Of a DNA stretch of 43,351 bases, positions 9,901 to 19,916 are shown piece by piece (within the stretch, counting starts at the first letter, position 1; every line of letters begins with the position of its first letter). The position numbers were made by a program, and so were the translations under genes. The DNA is from Chloroflexota bacterium (lineage in GTDB: Bacteria; Chloroflexota; Dehalococcoidia; UBA2979): positions 55,340 to 98,690 of the forward strand of contig PANZ01000012.1 in NCBI GenBank assembly GCA_002707835.1. The letters are read 5' to 3'. The notes beneath the pieces were generated by a model. The model did no database searches. It saw nothing but the letters and a program-made list of their open reading frames with translations, and had not been told where the DNA came from.

Positions 9901-10992
9901 TTAATTACCTAATCGAGATAAAACTTCATCGGCAATTTCAATAGTATTCAATGCATTACTTTCAGAAGTCAAATCAGCAGTTCTCAGTCCATCTTCGATT
10001 ACTTGACTAACCGCCTCTTCAATAGCTACTGCCTCTTCTTCAAGTCCACACGAGTGACGTAACATCATTGCAGTACATAAAATCATTGCTAGTGGATTGG
10101 CAATATCTTTACCAGCGATATCAGGCGCAGAACCATGTATAGGTTCATACATGCCAAAGGCAGTTCCAACTTCTCCAGGTGTAGATAAAGATGCTGAAGC
10201 GAGCATTCCCATAGATCCAATCAACATGGAAGCTTCATCTGTAATTATGTCACCAAACATATTGCCCGCAATAACCACATCAAAGTCACTAGGCCGCTTA
10301 ATCAAGTGCATAGTCATAGCGTCAACTAACACATCTTCATATTCAACTTCAGGAAATTCTTTTTGTACTTCATGCACAATTTCTCTCCATAGTCGAGATG
10401 ATTCCAATACATTAGCTTTATCAACATTGGTTAATTTATTACGTCTTTGCTGTGCAAGTTTGAATCCGAGTCTTGCAACTCTCTCAACTTCATCTTCACG
10501 GTAATAAATTGTATCAACAGCAGCGCGGAGATTATTTTCATTTCTTCTTTCTTTTGGTTCACCAAAATACGCACCACTAGTTAGCTCTCTTATAACCATA
10601 ATATCGGTACCTTCAAGAATTTCTTGTTTTATAGATGAAGAATCTAACAACGCAGGAATTGCTTTCACTGGACGTAAATTAGCCCACAATTGCAACTCCG
10701 ACCTTAATGCAAGCAAACCTTGTTCAGGACGAACAGGCGCTGTCGGATCATCCCACTTTGGTCCACCTACGGCTCCAAACAAAATTGCATCAAAATCTCG
10801 AGCATCTTGGAGAGTCTGTTCACGTATCGCAACACCAAATTTGTCTATACAGTCTCCGCCGACAGTATCATGTTTAAGGCGGAAGACATGTTCATATTGT
10901 TGTCCGATTAACTCTAAAGTCCTAACACCTTCTTTAGTAACTTCCGGACCTATTCCATCACCAGGTAACACGAGAATATCAAAACTAGCCAT
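9901..10992 (-). CDS. leuB: 3-isopropylmalate dehydrogenase
   Basis: ILVLPGDGIGPEVTKEGVRTL, LRSELQLWANLRPVK, EPIHGSAPDIAGKDIANPLAMI. Start MASFDIL at 10992 has AGGAG SD; the 11034 start is an extension. Confidence 0.96.
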   Translation of the reverse strand: MASFDILVLPGDGIGPEVTKEGVRTLELIGQQYEHVFRLKHDTVGGDCIDKFGVAIREQTLQDARDFDAILFGAVGGPKWDDPTAPVRPEQGLLALRSELQLWANLRPVKAIPALLDSSSIKQEILEGTDIMVIRELTSGAYFGEPKERRNENNLRAAVDTIYYREDEVERVARLGFKLAQQRRNKLTNVDKANVLESSRLWREIVHEVQKEFPEVEYEDVLVDAMTMHLIKRPSDFDVVIAGNMFGDIITDEASMLIGSMGMLASASLSTPGEVGTAFGMYEPIHGSAPDIAGKDIANPLAMILCTAMMLRHSCGLEEEAVAIEEAVSQVIEDGLRTADLTSESNALNTIEIADEVLSRLGN

Positions 10993-11093
10993 GAAATTAA
11001 CTCCTAAAATTTTTAAACTAATGCGCAATATCATATAAATTAAAATTTTGATTTCAGGGCAAAATTTTGTAACAAGTCTATATTTTAAGCAAG

Positions 11094-11122
11094 TAAATCC
11101 TTTGCCAAAGGCAAAGGATTTA
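11094..11122. terminator. perfect 13-bp inverted repeat with 3-nt loop; possible bidirectional terminator
   Basis: TAAATCCTTTGCC-AAA-GGCAAAGGATTTA between the zinc-ribbon gene and leuB; no long U tract on either strand. Confidence 0.55.
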
Positions 11123-11150
11123 TACTTACCATTACATTATAAAGATAAAA

Positions 11151-11363
11151 TTATAAACGAAGTTTCCCATGTGATGGTTGACGACGACGCTGCTTACCAG
11201 CTAACAAACGTTCTTCTTCCTCAATATCTTTGGGATCACAACGTTCACTGTCATGCACATAGCCACATGCAATACAAGTACCGAATTTTCCATACCAATC
11301 ATCTTCAATTAACATGAGACCACGACATCGGGGACAATTCTTAGGTGGCGTACTCACTATCAT
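11151..11363 (-). CDS. small zinc-ribbon protein with basic C-terminal tail
   Basis: MIVSTPPKNCPRCRGLMLIEDDWYGKFGTCIACGYVHD...AGKQRRRQPSHGKLRL; CxxC...CxxC; AGGAG upstream of ATG 11363. Confidence 0.85.
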   Translation of the reverse strand: MIVSTPPKNCPRCRGLMLIEDDWYGKFGTCIACGYVHDSERCDPKDIEEEERLLAGKQRRRQPSHGKLRL

Positions 11364-11413
11364 GCCTGCACTCCTATCTAGTGCTCCGGTAAATTACCGA
11401 ATTGGCCTGAAAA

Positions 11414-11545
11414 TTGCTTACGAGGTTAGCTGACGGGTTCGGGTTGTCAGGACACCCGCTCTTCGCGAAGAGTTCACCCCAATTAATGGTTCCCCCGATC
11501 TCAATTATGAAATTCATAATTAAAGATTCAGCAGCTATACAACCT
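11414..11545 (-). ncRNA. c-di-AMP riboswitch (ydaO-yuaA type)
   Basis: Minus strand reads GCUGAAUCU...GAGAUCGGGGGAACCAUUAAUUGGGGUGAACUCUUCGCGAAGAGCGGGUGUCCUGACAACCCGAACCCGUCAGCUAACCUCGUAAGC. This carries the conserved ydaO blocks GGGGGAACCA, GGGGUGAA and CCGAACCCGUCAGCUAACCUCGUAAGC in the right order. Confidence 0.92.
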
Positions 11546-11682
11546 AGTGGTTGTGATTCTTTTAACAAGATCATACTTATCTCTGACAACATGTCAATAG
11601 AATACGCTAAAAATCTTAAATTTAAATATCCACATTCTTTCTTCTATACAAACAACAAAGTAAATTTCATAGGGAGAATAAA

Positions 11683-12765
11683 GTGGCTAAGTTATCAAAA
11701 GATCAATCTTTAATTGCTACAAATTGTGCAGCAATCTCACACATAGACACTGCAATTCAAGACAAAGTCAAAAAACAACAAGCGAAACTTACTAAACCAG
11801 AAGGATCGCTTGGTAGGCTTGAAGATTTAGCAGTTCATATAGCAGGCATAAAACAAAAAAAAGATCCCACACTGATACACAACCTTGTGGTCGTTGTAGC
11901 AGCAGATCATGGAGTTGCACAAAAAGGTGTATCTGCGTATCCACCAGAAGTAACAAAACAAATGATGGAAAATTTTATAAATGAAGGAGCTGCTATCAAT
12001 GTTCTAGGAAAATCAATAGGTGCACGTTTAGTACTTATTGATGCTGGAATCAACAATGGAAATTTTGAGGATGCTCCTGTTGTTTCGTTGAGTATTGGAA
12101 AAGGTACAGATGACTTTACTCGTGGACCAGCAATGACAAGAAAAAATGCTGAAAAAGCTGTGGCCTCTGGTATTACATTTTTTAACAATGAACTACAAAA
12201 TAATCAAATCGATATAGTTGCGTGTGGAGAAATGGGAATTGGAAACACAACATCCGCTGCTGCAATCACAGCTGCAATTACTGGAAAAAAAACCCAGATA
12301 GTTACAGGCAGAGGAACGGGTATAGACGATTTCACCTATAAGAAAAAATTATCTGCTATTGAGCGAGCTCTAAAAATCAACATTTTCGATCCAGAAGATG
12401 CAATCAGCTTACTTTCTGCCCTTGGTGGTTATGAAATTGCAGTAATGGCAGGTATCTATATAGGTGCAGCTAGAAATAGAGTCCCAATAATAATTGATGG
12501 AGTAATTTCATCAGTTGCTGCTCTAATTGCAGTTATCTTAGAACCTAAAATTAGTGAATACTTAATATCTTCCCATCTATCACCAGAGCCAGCACATCAA
12601 ATTATCCTCGACCATATGAATCTAATTCCATTATTGGATCTAGATTTGAGATTAGGTGAAGCGACCGGTGCTGCATTGGGATTATCTTTATGCATTTCTG
12701 CATGTAAGTTACTAAACGAAATGGCTACTTTTACTGACGCGCAAGTAGCTGAAAAAATTACTTAA
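11683..12765 (+). CDS. cobT: nicotinate-nucleotide--dimethylbenzimidazole phosphoribosyltransferase
   Basis: QAKLTKPEGSLGRLEDLAVHIAGIK, VVAADHGVAQKGVSAYPPEVTKQM, CGEMGIGNTTSAAAI, GRGTGIDD; GTG start. Confidence 0.96.
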   Translation: MAKLSKDQSLIATNCAAISHIDTAIQDKVKKQQAKLTKPEGSLGRLEDLAVHIAGIKQKKDPTLIHNLVVVVAADHGVAQKGVSAYPPEVTKQMMENFINEGAAINVLGKSIGARLVLIDAGINNGNFEDAPVVSLSIGKGTDDFTRGPAMTRKNAEKAVASGITFFNNELQNNQIDIVACGEMGIGNTTSAAAITAAITGKKTQIVTGRGTGIDDFTYKKKLSAIERALKINIFDPEDAISLLSALGGYEIAVMAGIYIGAARNRVPIIIDGVISSVAALIAVILEPKISEYLISSHLSPEPAHQIILDHMNLIPLLDLDLRLGEATGAALGLSLCISACKLLNEMATFTDAQVAEKIT

Positions 12766-12774
12766 TAGGAAAAT

Positions 12775-13320
12775 ATGGGCGATCTGATCTTCATAACTGG
12801 AGGAGTACGCAGTGGGAAAAGTACTTTTGCTGAGAAATTAGCAACTGAAGAAGATATCCCAACTGTATATCTTGCGACCTTAGAGCCTTTGGACCTTGAA
12901 ATGAAAGATCGTATTAAGCAACATCAAAAAAGACGCCCCTCGCATTGGAAAACAATCGAAACAAAATTTGATATCGCAAAAGCCTATCAATCTATTCAGA
13001 ATGACCATTGCATTTTATTTGACTGCTTATCTATGTGGGTTACAAACCAACTTTTGATCTATGAAAATGATCTCACTAGTGAAAATATTGAAAAAACATA
13101 TGAAAGTCTATTTTTAGAACTAAGTTCCATTTATTCACACACAAGGAATCGCAGTGCCAAAACAATTATTGTAAGTAATGAAGTAGGTGGAGGTATTGTT
13201 CCGACATCGAAGTTGGCCAGAGTATATAGAGATATGCTTGGCACAATTAATCAATCTGTCGCTTCACATGCCAATGATGCATGGCTACTTGTTGCTGGAA
13301 GACCGATAAAACTTCCGTGA
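12775..13320 (+). CDS. cobU: adenosylcobinamide kinase/adenosylcobinamide-phosphate guanylyltransferase
   Basis: FITGGVRSGKSTFAEKLA P-loop, HQKRRPSHWKTIE, VSNEVGGGIVP. Confidence 0.96.
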   Translation: MGDLIFITGGVRSGKSTFAEKLATEEDIPTVYLATLEPLDLEMKDRIKQHQKRRPSHWKTIETKFDIAKAYQSIQNDHCILFDCLSMWVTNQLLIYENDLTSENIEKTYESLFLELSSIYSHTRNRSAKTIIVSNEVGGGIVPTSKLARVYRDMLGTINQSVASHANDAWLLVAGRPIKLP

Positions 13321-13328
13321 AATAGCAG

Positions 13329-14615
13329 TTACTGCCACGCAATAAAGGTAACAGGTATTACAATTTCCTTAGATCCACGCAATACAGTTATATTTACTTC
13401 ATCGCCAACATCATGCTGATCAATTTTTGCAGCAAGATCAGTAAAACCTTTAACTTCGACATTATTAAATTTTATAATAATATCTTCTGCAATTATGCCA
13501 GCTTGTAATGCAGCTCCTACAGATTCAATAACAAGTACTCCTCTAACAGGATCAGGATTTTCTTCTGTGAGTATTGAGTTTAGTGGACGCCCTGTAATAC
13601 CTAATTGAGGGTGTTTTATTTTCTCACCAATTTTCATCTCAGGAAGAAATCTTTTAACTGTGTTCGAAGGAACTGCAAAACCTAAGCCAACATTTCCTCT
13701 AATCGGTCCAGAAATAGATGTATTTACACCTATTACATTTCCTGCAAGATTAAAAAGAGGCCCTCCTGAATTTCCTGGATTAATTGGAGCATCAGTCTGA
13801 ATGACATTTAAAATTTGACGATTCGTAAAACTAGACATTGTATTTCGATCTACGGCAGAAACTATCCCAGCAGTAACACTAAAATCTTCTCCAAAAGGAT
13901 TACCAATAGCAAAAACATCGTCCCCAACTAGAACTTTTGAAGAATCAGCAAATTCAACAGGTGTCAATGTCACTAGATCTGAAGAAATTCGCAAAACGGC
14001 AAGATCATTACTTGGGTCTGTTCCGATGAGTTCTGCTGATAATCTATCACCACTTAGAGTACTTACTATGATTACATTACCACCTTCAATTACATGATAG
14101 TTCGTGATTATGTGACCATAACTATCAATCACAAATCCAGTGCCTCCGCCCCTAGCGGGTCCTCTCTCCACTTCTATTACAACAACACTAGCTTTAACGC
14201 TATCAATAACAGCATGTAGATCTGTATTAAAACCTTCTATATTTCCTAATTCGTTTTTAAGAACATTAATTGTTTCATTTGTATTTAAGTAATTTTGTTC
14301 AACTTTCGAAATCAAATCCTGTGTTTTTTCGATTGCCGACTCGAGAACATCAATATTCTCTTGCGAATGAACTGAAGAAATTTCAAAGCCTTCTAAAGAT
14401 TGCTCAGTTGTTAGTAATGAATCACTTATCTGATTTAGTGCTTTTTCTGAATTAGAAAATTCCTGTTCGATAAAATTCTGCCGAGCATCAATTTCAATCA
14501 TTGTTTGCTTGATTTCAGAAAGATCGGAACCAGAATCATTGAACAATTGAGTGGCAACAAAACCACCTAAAATAGCTGATAAAAGAATAAGTAACCCAAA
14601 TCGAAAAACATTCAT
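13329..14615 (-). CDS. HtrA/DegP-like trypsin-fold serine protease with PDZ domain, membrane anchored
   Basis: GTGFVIDSYGHIITNYHVIEGG (His), SNDLAVLRI (Asp), NPGNSGGPLF (Ser), C-terminal PDZ; N-terminal TM segment and coiled coil. Confidence 0.94.
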   Translation of the reverse strand: MNVFRFGLLILLSAILGGFVATQLFNDSGSDLSEIKQTMIEIDARQNFIEQEFSNSEKALNQISDSLLTTEQSLEGFEISSVHSQENIDVLESAIEKTQDLISKVEQNYLNTNETINVLKNELGNIEGFNTDLHAVIDSVKASVVVIEVERGPARGGGTGFVIDSYGHIITNYHVIEGGNVIIVSTLSGDRLSAELIGTDPSNDLAVLRISSDLVTLTPVEFADSSKVLVGDDVFAIGNPFGEDFSVTAGIVSAVDRNTMSSFTNRQILNVIQTDAPINPGNSGGPLFNLAGNVIGVNTSISGPIRGNVGLGFAVPSNTVKRFLPEMKIGEKIKHPQLGITGRPLNSILTEENPDPVRGVLVIESVGAALQAGIIAEDIIIKFNNVEVKGFTDLAAKIDQHDVGDEVNITVLRGSKEIVIPVTFIAWQ

Positions 14616-14680
14616 CAGAATTCCCCTTCAGAGTATTTTATCTCGTGAAAGGCTAATCTCTGAAAAGAAAATCCATACAA

Positions 14681-15487
14681 TTATCGCCCAGTATAATTAG
14701 GTGGTCGCTTCTCCCTAAAAGCCAAAGGCCCCTCTTTAGCGTCTTCTGTAAGCTGAGAAATAGTAAATGCGTGTTGAGCAGCGTTTAATGATTCAACGAA
14801 TGAAAGACTATCAGCTCTCTTCACCAATTGCTTCCCTAATTGAATAGCTACTGGAGGACCTTTTGCAAGCTTTTGAGCATAGTCCATTACTTCATCCATT
14901 AAATTGTCATGCGGAACTACTTTCAATAAGTATCCCATTTCAAGTGCTTCTTCAGCACCAAAAATTTCACCACTCCAAATTAGATCCAAGGCTTTTTGTT
15001 TTCCAACAATTCGAGGCAATAACCAAGCTCCACCATCACCTGGGACTAGGGCAACATTTATATACGACATACCAAATCTGGCTTTATCGGAAGATATACG
15101 AATATCAGCCATCGAAGCCATATCCATACCAGCACCTACAGCTGCACCATTAATTGCAGCAATATATGGTTTATCTAATTGTTCTAAAGCATGTGGAACT
15201 CGATAAACGCTATAGCGAAGTGAATTACGTCTCTCAGCAGGACCTGCTTCTTGCATTAAAACTGTGTCTTGATCTCCTGTTGCTCTTAAGTCAGCTCCTG
15301 CGCAGAAAGCCCTTCCTGCACCAGTGACTACAACAACTCTTACAGAATCATCCTCTTGGCAACGTACAATAGCATCTGCCCACTCGCTTAATAATGCATC
15401 ACTGAAAGTATTCATACGTTCTGGACGATTTAAGGTAATTACAGCAATACCATCATTGACATCGAAAAGAATAGCTTCATAGTCCAT
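14681..15487 (-). CDS. enoyl-CoA hydratase/isomerase family protein
   Basis: ITLNRPERMNTFSDALL, VVTGAGRAFCAGADLRA, INGAAVGAGMDMASMADIRI. Confidence 0.94.
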   Translation of the reverse strand: MDYEAILFDVNDGIAVITLNRPERMNTFSDALLSEWADAIVRCQEDDSVRVVVVTGAGRAFCAGADLRATGDQDTVLMQEAGPAERRNSLRYSVYRVPHALEQLDKPYIAAINGAAVGAGMDMASMADIRISSDKARFGMSYINVALVPGDGGAWLLPRIVGKQKALDLIWSGEIFGAEEALEMGYLLKVVPHDNLMDEVMDYAQKLAKGPPVAIQLGKQLVKRADSLSFVESLNAAQHAFTISQLTEDAKEGPLAFREKRPPNYTGR

Positions 15488-15610
15488 TATGATTCCTTAG
15501 CACACTAATTTAGTATTATTTAGATTGAGAAAAGTTTACAGTTTCTGTAATTATGTTGCGAGAGACTTTTTATTATATTTTTGGTTAACTAATGCTGAAT
15601 TGGAGGAGTC

Positions 15611-16756
15611 ATGGATTTTTCATGGAATCACGACGAGAAAATCTTTAGAGAAGAAGTCCGCACTTTTTTTAAGGAATATTGGTCAGAAAGTACTGATACA
15701 CCAGAAAGATCAATTGAAAAAAATCATGCATTCGAAAAATTACTTGCTGAACATGGTTGGTTAACTATGGCATGGCCTACTGAATACGGTGGCAAAAATG
15801 CGACACATATTGAACAAATGATATTTAGAGAAGAAGCAACTCTTCATGAAGCCCCTACCGGTGGAATGGGGCCATCAATGATAGGCCCTTGTCTGATCGT
15901 TCATGGAACAGAGGAACAAAAGAAGGAACATCTGCCAGTAATTGCCAGGGGAGAATCACATTGGTGTCAGGGCTTTTCAGAACCAGGTTCTGGTTCAGAT
16001 CTTGCATCTTTACAAACGCGAGCCACCAGAGATGGTGATGACTGGGTAATTAATGGACAAAAAATTTGGACTTCTGGTGCACAACACGCAGATTGGATTC
16101 ATGTACTCACACGAACCGATCCTGAAGCACCAAAGCATCGTGGAATCAGTTATTTTATGCTAGATATGAAGACAGACGGTATCTCTGTGCGGCCTATTGA
16201 ACAGATGCATGGTGCTCGAGGTTTCAACGAAACATTTTTTGAAGAGGTACGTGTCCCTGATAAAAATATGATCGGCGATGAAAATAGAGGATGGTATGCG
16301 GCAACTACGACTTTAGACTTCGAAAGATCTGGTGCACATAGAGCGGCTGCAGTCCAAAGAGCATTCACGCGTAATCTTGATTTTCTTACTGCAAACAAAG
16401 AATATTCCACAAAAGGAAATAACAGAATTTTGATGGCAGAAACTGCTACAGAATTAGAAATCGGACGCTTATTTGGCTATCGTGTAGGTTGGATGCAATC
16501 AAAAGGACTAGTCCCGAATTATGAAGCATCGATGTCAAAAGTATATAATTCTGAATTAACACAAAGACAAGCACGTAGATTCATCAATATGCTTGGTTTG
16601 TATGGGAATCTTTCAAGTCACTCAGATTATTCGGCACTTAATGGATTAGCTACAAGAGAGTATATGAGTACTGTTTCTTCAACAATTGCTGCAGGGACAT
16701 CAGAAATTCAAAGAAATATTATTGCAACACGAGGATTAGGACTACCACGTGGATAA
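15611..16756 (+). CDS. acyl-CoA dehydrogenase family protein
   Basis: WCQGFSEPGSGSDLASLQTRA, DDWVINGQKIWTSGAQHADW, AGTSEIQRNIIATRGLGLPRG. Confidence 0.95.
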   Translation: MDFSWNHDEKIFREEVRTFFKEYWSESTDTPERSIEKNHAFEKLLAEHGWLTMAWPTEYGGKNATHIEQMIFREEATLHEAPTGGMGPSMIGPCLIVHGTEEQKKEHLPVIARGESHWCQGFSEPGSGSDLASLQTRATRDGDDWVINGQKIWTSGAQHADWIHVLTRTDPEAPKHRGISYFMLDMKTDGISVRPIEQMHGARGFNETFFEEVRVPDKNMIGDENRGWYAATTTLDFERSGAHRAAAVQRAFTRNLDFLTANKEYSTKGNNRILMAETATELEIGRLFGYRVGWMQSKGLVPNYEASMSKVYNSELTQRQARRFINMLGLYGNLSSHSDYSALNGLATREYMSTVSSTIAAGTSEIQRNIIATRGLGLPRG

Positions 16757-16817
16757 GCAAAACAATGCAATCGTGCTTTGAAACTATTACGAGGAACAGC
16801 GGGTAACTTTGTTATAG

Positions 16818-18413
16818 ATGTTATTTACTAGATTATTTTTATTAACAATCAGCACACTATTATTATGTTCTTGTGCCAAGACCAGTGAACTAATCCCAGG
16901 TGGTGCAGTTCCTGACACTACAGTTGGTAACGTTCAAAAAACTCCCACACCTATAATCTTAACTCCTACGCCAGCGTCAGTATCAGACAGGACTCAAATT
17001 GATATAACAGAACAAGATCAATTGTTAGCGCAATCAGTTATAAAAGTACATGTCGAAAGTAAAAATTCCTCTATCACAAAAAATCGAACTGGCACCGGCG
17101 TAATAATTGATGGGGAAAAAGGATTAATTTTAACTTCGTATTCTCTGGTTAATCCCTACCAAATTAATGGCTCATTCTCTAATGATACAATTTATATTTC
17201 AACAGATCTGATTAACAATAAAAGTTCAATACCAGACTTCCAAGCTATTCTTATAGATGCTGAGGTCCAACTAGACCTAGCAATTTTAAAAATCAATCAG
17301 GACCAAAATGGAGACGAATTAGAAAATGAATTAGATTTACGGTCTGCAATTATAGGCGATTCTGAATTAGTTGAATTCAATGACCGACTTAGATTATTTG
17401 CCTACACACATCCAAAAGATGATCACGCTTTAACCATCACGCGAACAAAAATCAAAACAATTAGGAAAGAAAACATCCAGTCCAGCATTGAAAAGTGGGT
17501 TGTCAATGCTGAATTAGATTATTCAGCAACTGGAGGACCAGTATTTAATGGAGGTGGAGAATTAGTAGGAATTCTGATTCCTGAACAATACTCCTTAATT
17601 GCACCTGTTACACAGATAAGACCTCTAAGTGTAGTGAAGGAATTAATAGAAAGAACAATCCAATCTTCAAAAACAGAACACCATACAATTCCTTTATTTT
17701 CCGGAAGTACTCAAAAAGAAATTGATTTTACAGAGAATGCTTGGGTGGGTGCCCCTAAATTTTCTGATCAAGCAAGCTATACAGACAATGAGCTATATCT
17801 AACTAATTACCGCAATCACTTTTTGGAAGGTACTGAAAATATATACTTCGAGTACTGCCTACAAAACTTAGGGAAAAACATCCTCATAGAAGAGCGATGG
17901 TATCTCGATGATATTTTACAAGACTCATTATCGGCAAGTTACGTTTGGAATGGCGAAGCTTTTGCGATTATAAGTGACAAAATTGGCGTACCTTCTTCTT
18001 CGGGATTGCCTTCAGGAAATTGGAAATTGGAAATATGGGCAAATCGGATCCTACACTCCACAAATTCTCTAACCATTGGTAAATTCTCCGAAAGTCCTCG
18101 ATCAAACAATACAAAACTAGGAAGTGCACTATCAAAAAATGGAACGTTGATCCAAGGTGTTTCTGAGGATACCAAACAAATTTTGTTGCAATCTGAATTA
18201 TCTGAAATGGAAATGACGAAAAACTTTAGTTGGATCGTTACTCACAATGATAAACTAAAATATAGCTCTCCTACTTTGAATTGGACTGAAACACCAAATT
18301 CAGAATTTTGGGTAGGATATGCCCAAAAGGAAACTTTAGATAAAGGAAATTGGTCGTTGAAACTTTTTGTAGATGGATTAATACTGACTGAAGGAACAAT
18401 AGTAATCAATTAA
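16818..18413 (+). CDS. lipoprotein with degenerate HtrA-like (probably non-catalytic) protease domain
   Basis: Signal peptide and lipobox (LLLCSCAKTS). GTGVIIDGEKGLILTSYSLV, LDLAILKI and DYSATGGPVF align to HtrA His/Asp/Ser blocks, but His becomes Ser and Ser becomes Thr. Confidence 0.8.
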   Translation: MLFTRLFLLTISTLLLCSCAKTSELIPGGAVPDTTVGNVQKTPTPIILTPTPASVSDRTQIDITEQDQLLAQSVIKVHVESKNSSITKNRTGTGVIIDGEKGLILTSYSLVNPYQINGSFSNDTIYISTDLINNKSSIPDFQAILIDAEVQLDLAILKINQDQNGDELENELDLRSAIIGDSELVEFNDRLRLFAYTHPKDDHALTITRTKIKTIRKENIQSSIEKWVVNAELDYSATGGPVFNGGGELVGILIPEQYSLIAPVTQIRPLSVVKELIERTIQSSKTEHHTIPLFSGSTQKEIDFTENAWVGAPKFSDQASYTDNELYLTNYRNHFLEGTENIYFEYCLQNLGKNILIEERWYLDDILQDSLSASYVWNGEAFAIISDKIGVPSSSGLPSGNWKLEIWANRILHSTNSLTIGKFSESPRSNNTKLGSALSKNGTLIQGVSEDTKQILLQSELSEMEMTKNFSWIVTHNDKLKYSSPTLNWTETPNSEFWVGYAQKETLDKGNWSLKLFVDGLILTEGTIVIN

Positions 18414-18448
18414 TTGTCGATTTTTTAGAGATAGTGAAAGGGCTACCA

Positions 18449-19114
18449 ATGCATCGTATTGCAATAATTGGAGGGACTGGACCTGAAGGAAAGGGCCTCG
18501 CTACAAGATTTGCTATTGCAGGTCATAAAATTACAATTGGTAGTCGCAATGAAAAGCGTGGTGAAGATGTAGCATCTGAGCTTTCGGAAACTCTTTACAA
18601 GTCATTTACTCATAAATTAGATATTTCCGGAACAAATAATGAAGATGCGGCCAAAAAATCAGATATCGTTATCATCGCAGTCCCTTACGAAGCACATTTA
18701 GAAACTTTATCTGAATTAGCACCATATTTATCAGAGAAAATAATCATAGATGCAGTAGTACCTGTAAAATTTGAACGTGGCCCAAGACCTATTCATGTTG
18801 AAGCAGGTTCTGCAACTGAAGAAGCTGCGAAATTACTTAATGAGAGTTCTGTCATTGGTGCCTTTCACAATCTATCCGCTGAAAAGCTCTTAAAACCAGA
18901 CCTATCATTAGACTCTGATGTACTTATAACTGGTAATAATTCTGATGCAAAAAATATTGTCATCGATCTAGCAAATGAAATTAAAGGGGTTAGGGCTATC
19001 GACGCAGGACCATTAAGATATTCGCAATTTATAGAGAATTTAACAGTTCTGTTAATAGGTATAAATGGGCGGTATAAAATTGAATCAGGATTAAAAATTT
19101 CGGGTATCGATTAG
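18449..19114 (+). CDS. npdG: NADPH-dependent F420 reductase (NpdG-like)
   Basis: MHRIAIIGGTGPEGKGLATRFAIAGHKITIGSRNEKRGEDVA, characteristic N-terminus; next to cofE. Confidence 0.88.
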   Translation: MHRIAIIGGTGPEGKGLATRFAIAGHKITIGSRNEKRGEDVASELSETLYKSFTHKLDISGTNNEDAAKKSDIVIIAVPYEAHLETLSELAPYLSEKIIIDAVVPVKFERGPRPIHVEAGSATEEAAKLLNESSVIGAFHNLSAEKLLKPDLSLDSDVLITGNNSDAKNIVIDLANEIKGVRAIDAGPLRYSQFIENLTVLLIGINGRYKIESGLKISGID

Positions 19115-19126
19115 AAAGATATTAAG

Positions 19127-19885
19127 ATGGAAAAAAAAGAAATTCGAGTAATTCCAGTTGTTGGAATACCAATCATAAAATCTAATGACAACTTAGCTTT
19201 GCATATTCTGGAAGCAGCAAAAAATCAAAATTTAGAAATCACAGAAGACGATATCATAGTTATTACCCAAAGAATTGTTTCAAGGTCTGAAGGCCGTATT
19301 CGGCATTTAGACGAATTTATTCCTTCACCTTTTGCTTTACAATATGCCGAAAATCACCAAAAAGATCCTCGAGTAGTTGAAGCTGTATTAATGGAATCTA
19401 AAAGAGTCATTAGACAGGTAGGTGGCGTTTTGATTACAGAAACACACCATGGATTTAAGTGTGCTAATGCTGGAGTAGATGCTTCAAATGTCGGAAACTC
19501 AGAAATGATTTCACTCTTACCAATTAACCCCGATAAATCATGTACTATAATTCGAGAAAACTTCCTAAAGCTCAACGGATCTAATGTCGCTGTAATTATG
19601 ACAGATACATTCGGACGCCCTTGGAGACATGGGCAAACAAATGTTGCTATTGGCGTTGCAGGGATGTTGCCTTTCCGTGATTACGTTGGTGAAGTAGACA
19701 TGGATGGCAGAGAATTAGCAGTAACGACAATTTGTGTCGCCGATGAATTGGCCGGAATGGCAGAATTAGTCATGGGAAAAAGTGACGGAATTCCTGTCGC
19801 TGTAATAAAAGGATATCCTTTTCCTAAAGGTAATGGCTCTTCAAAGGAAATTGTTCGTGAAACTGCATTAGATCTTTTTCCTTAA
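19127..19885 (+). CDS. cofE: coenzyme F420-0:L-glutamate ligase
   Basis: ITQRIVSRSEGRI, ITETHHGFKCANAGVDASNVG, VIMTDTFGRPWRHGQTNVAIGVAG. Confidence 0.94.
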   Translation: MEKKEIRVIPVVGIPIIKSNDNLALHILEAAKNQNLEITEDDIIVITQRIVSRSEGRIRHLDEFIPSPFALQYAENHQKDPRVVEAVLMESKRVIRQVGGVLITETHHGFKCANAGVDASNVGNSEMISLLPINPDKSCTIIRENFLKLNGSNVAVIMTDTFGRPWRHGQTNVAIGVAGMLPFRDYVGEVDMDGRELAVTTICVADELAGMAELVMGKSDGIPVAVIKGYPFPKGNGSSKEIVRETALDLFP

Positions 19886-19916
19886 CAAAAATCTAGTATT
19901 ACTACTGAAGGCATTT

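Noticed and set aside
11371-11680. Cobalamin riboswitch upstream of cobT
   Set aside because: GTCAGGACACCCGC superficially resembles a B12 box, but the opposite strand matches the ydaO core end to end and no other cobalamin-aptamer elements are visible on the plus strand.
11414-11713. 99-aa plus-strand ORF and 72-aa minus-strand ORF (11374-11592) in the track
   Set aside because: Both overlap the c-di-AMP riboswitch core; the RNA explains the conservation-like motifs and neither looks like a protein family.
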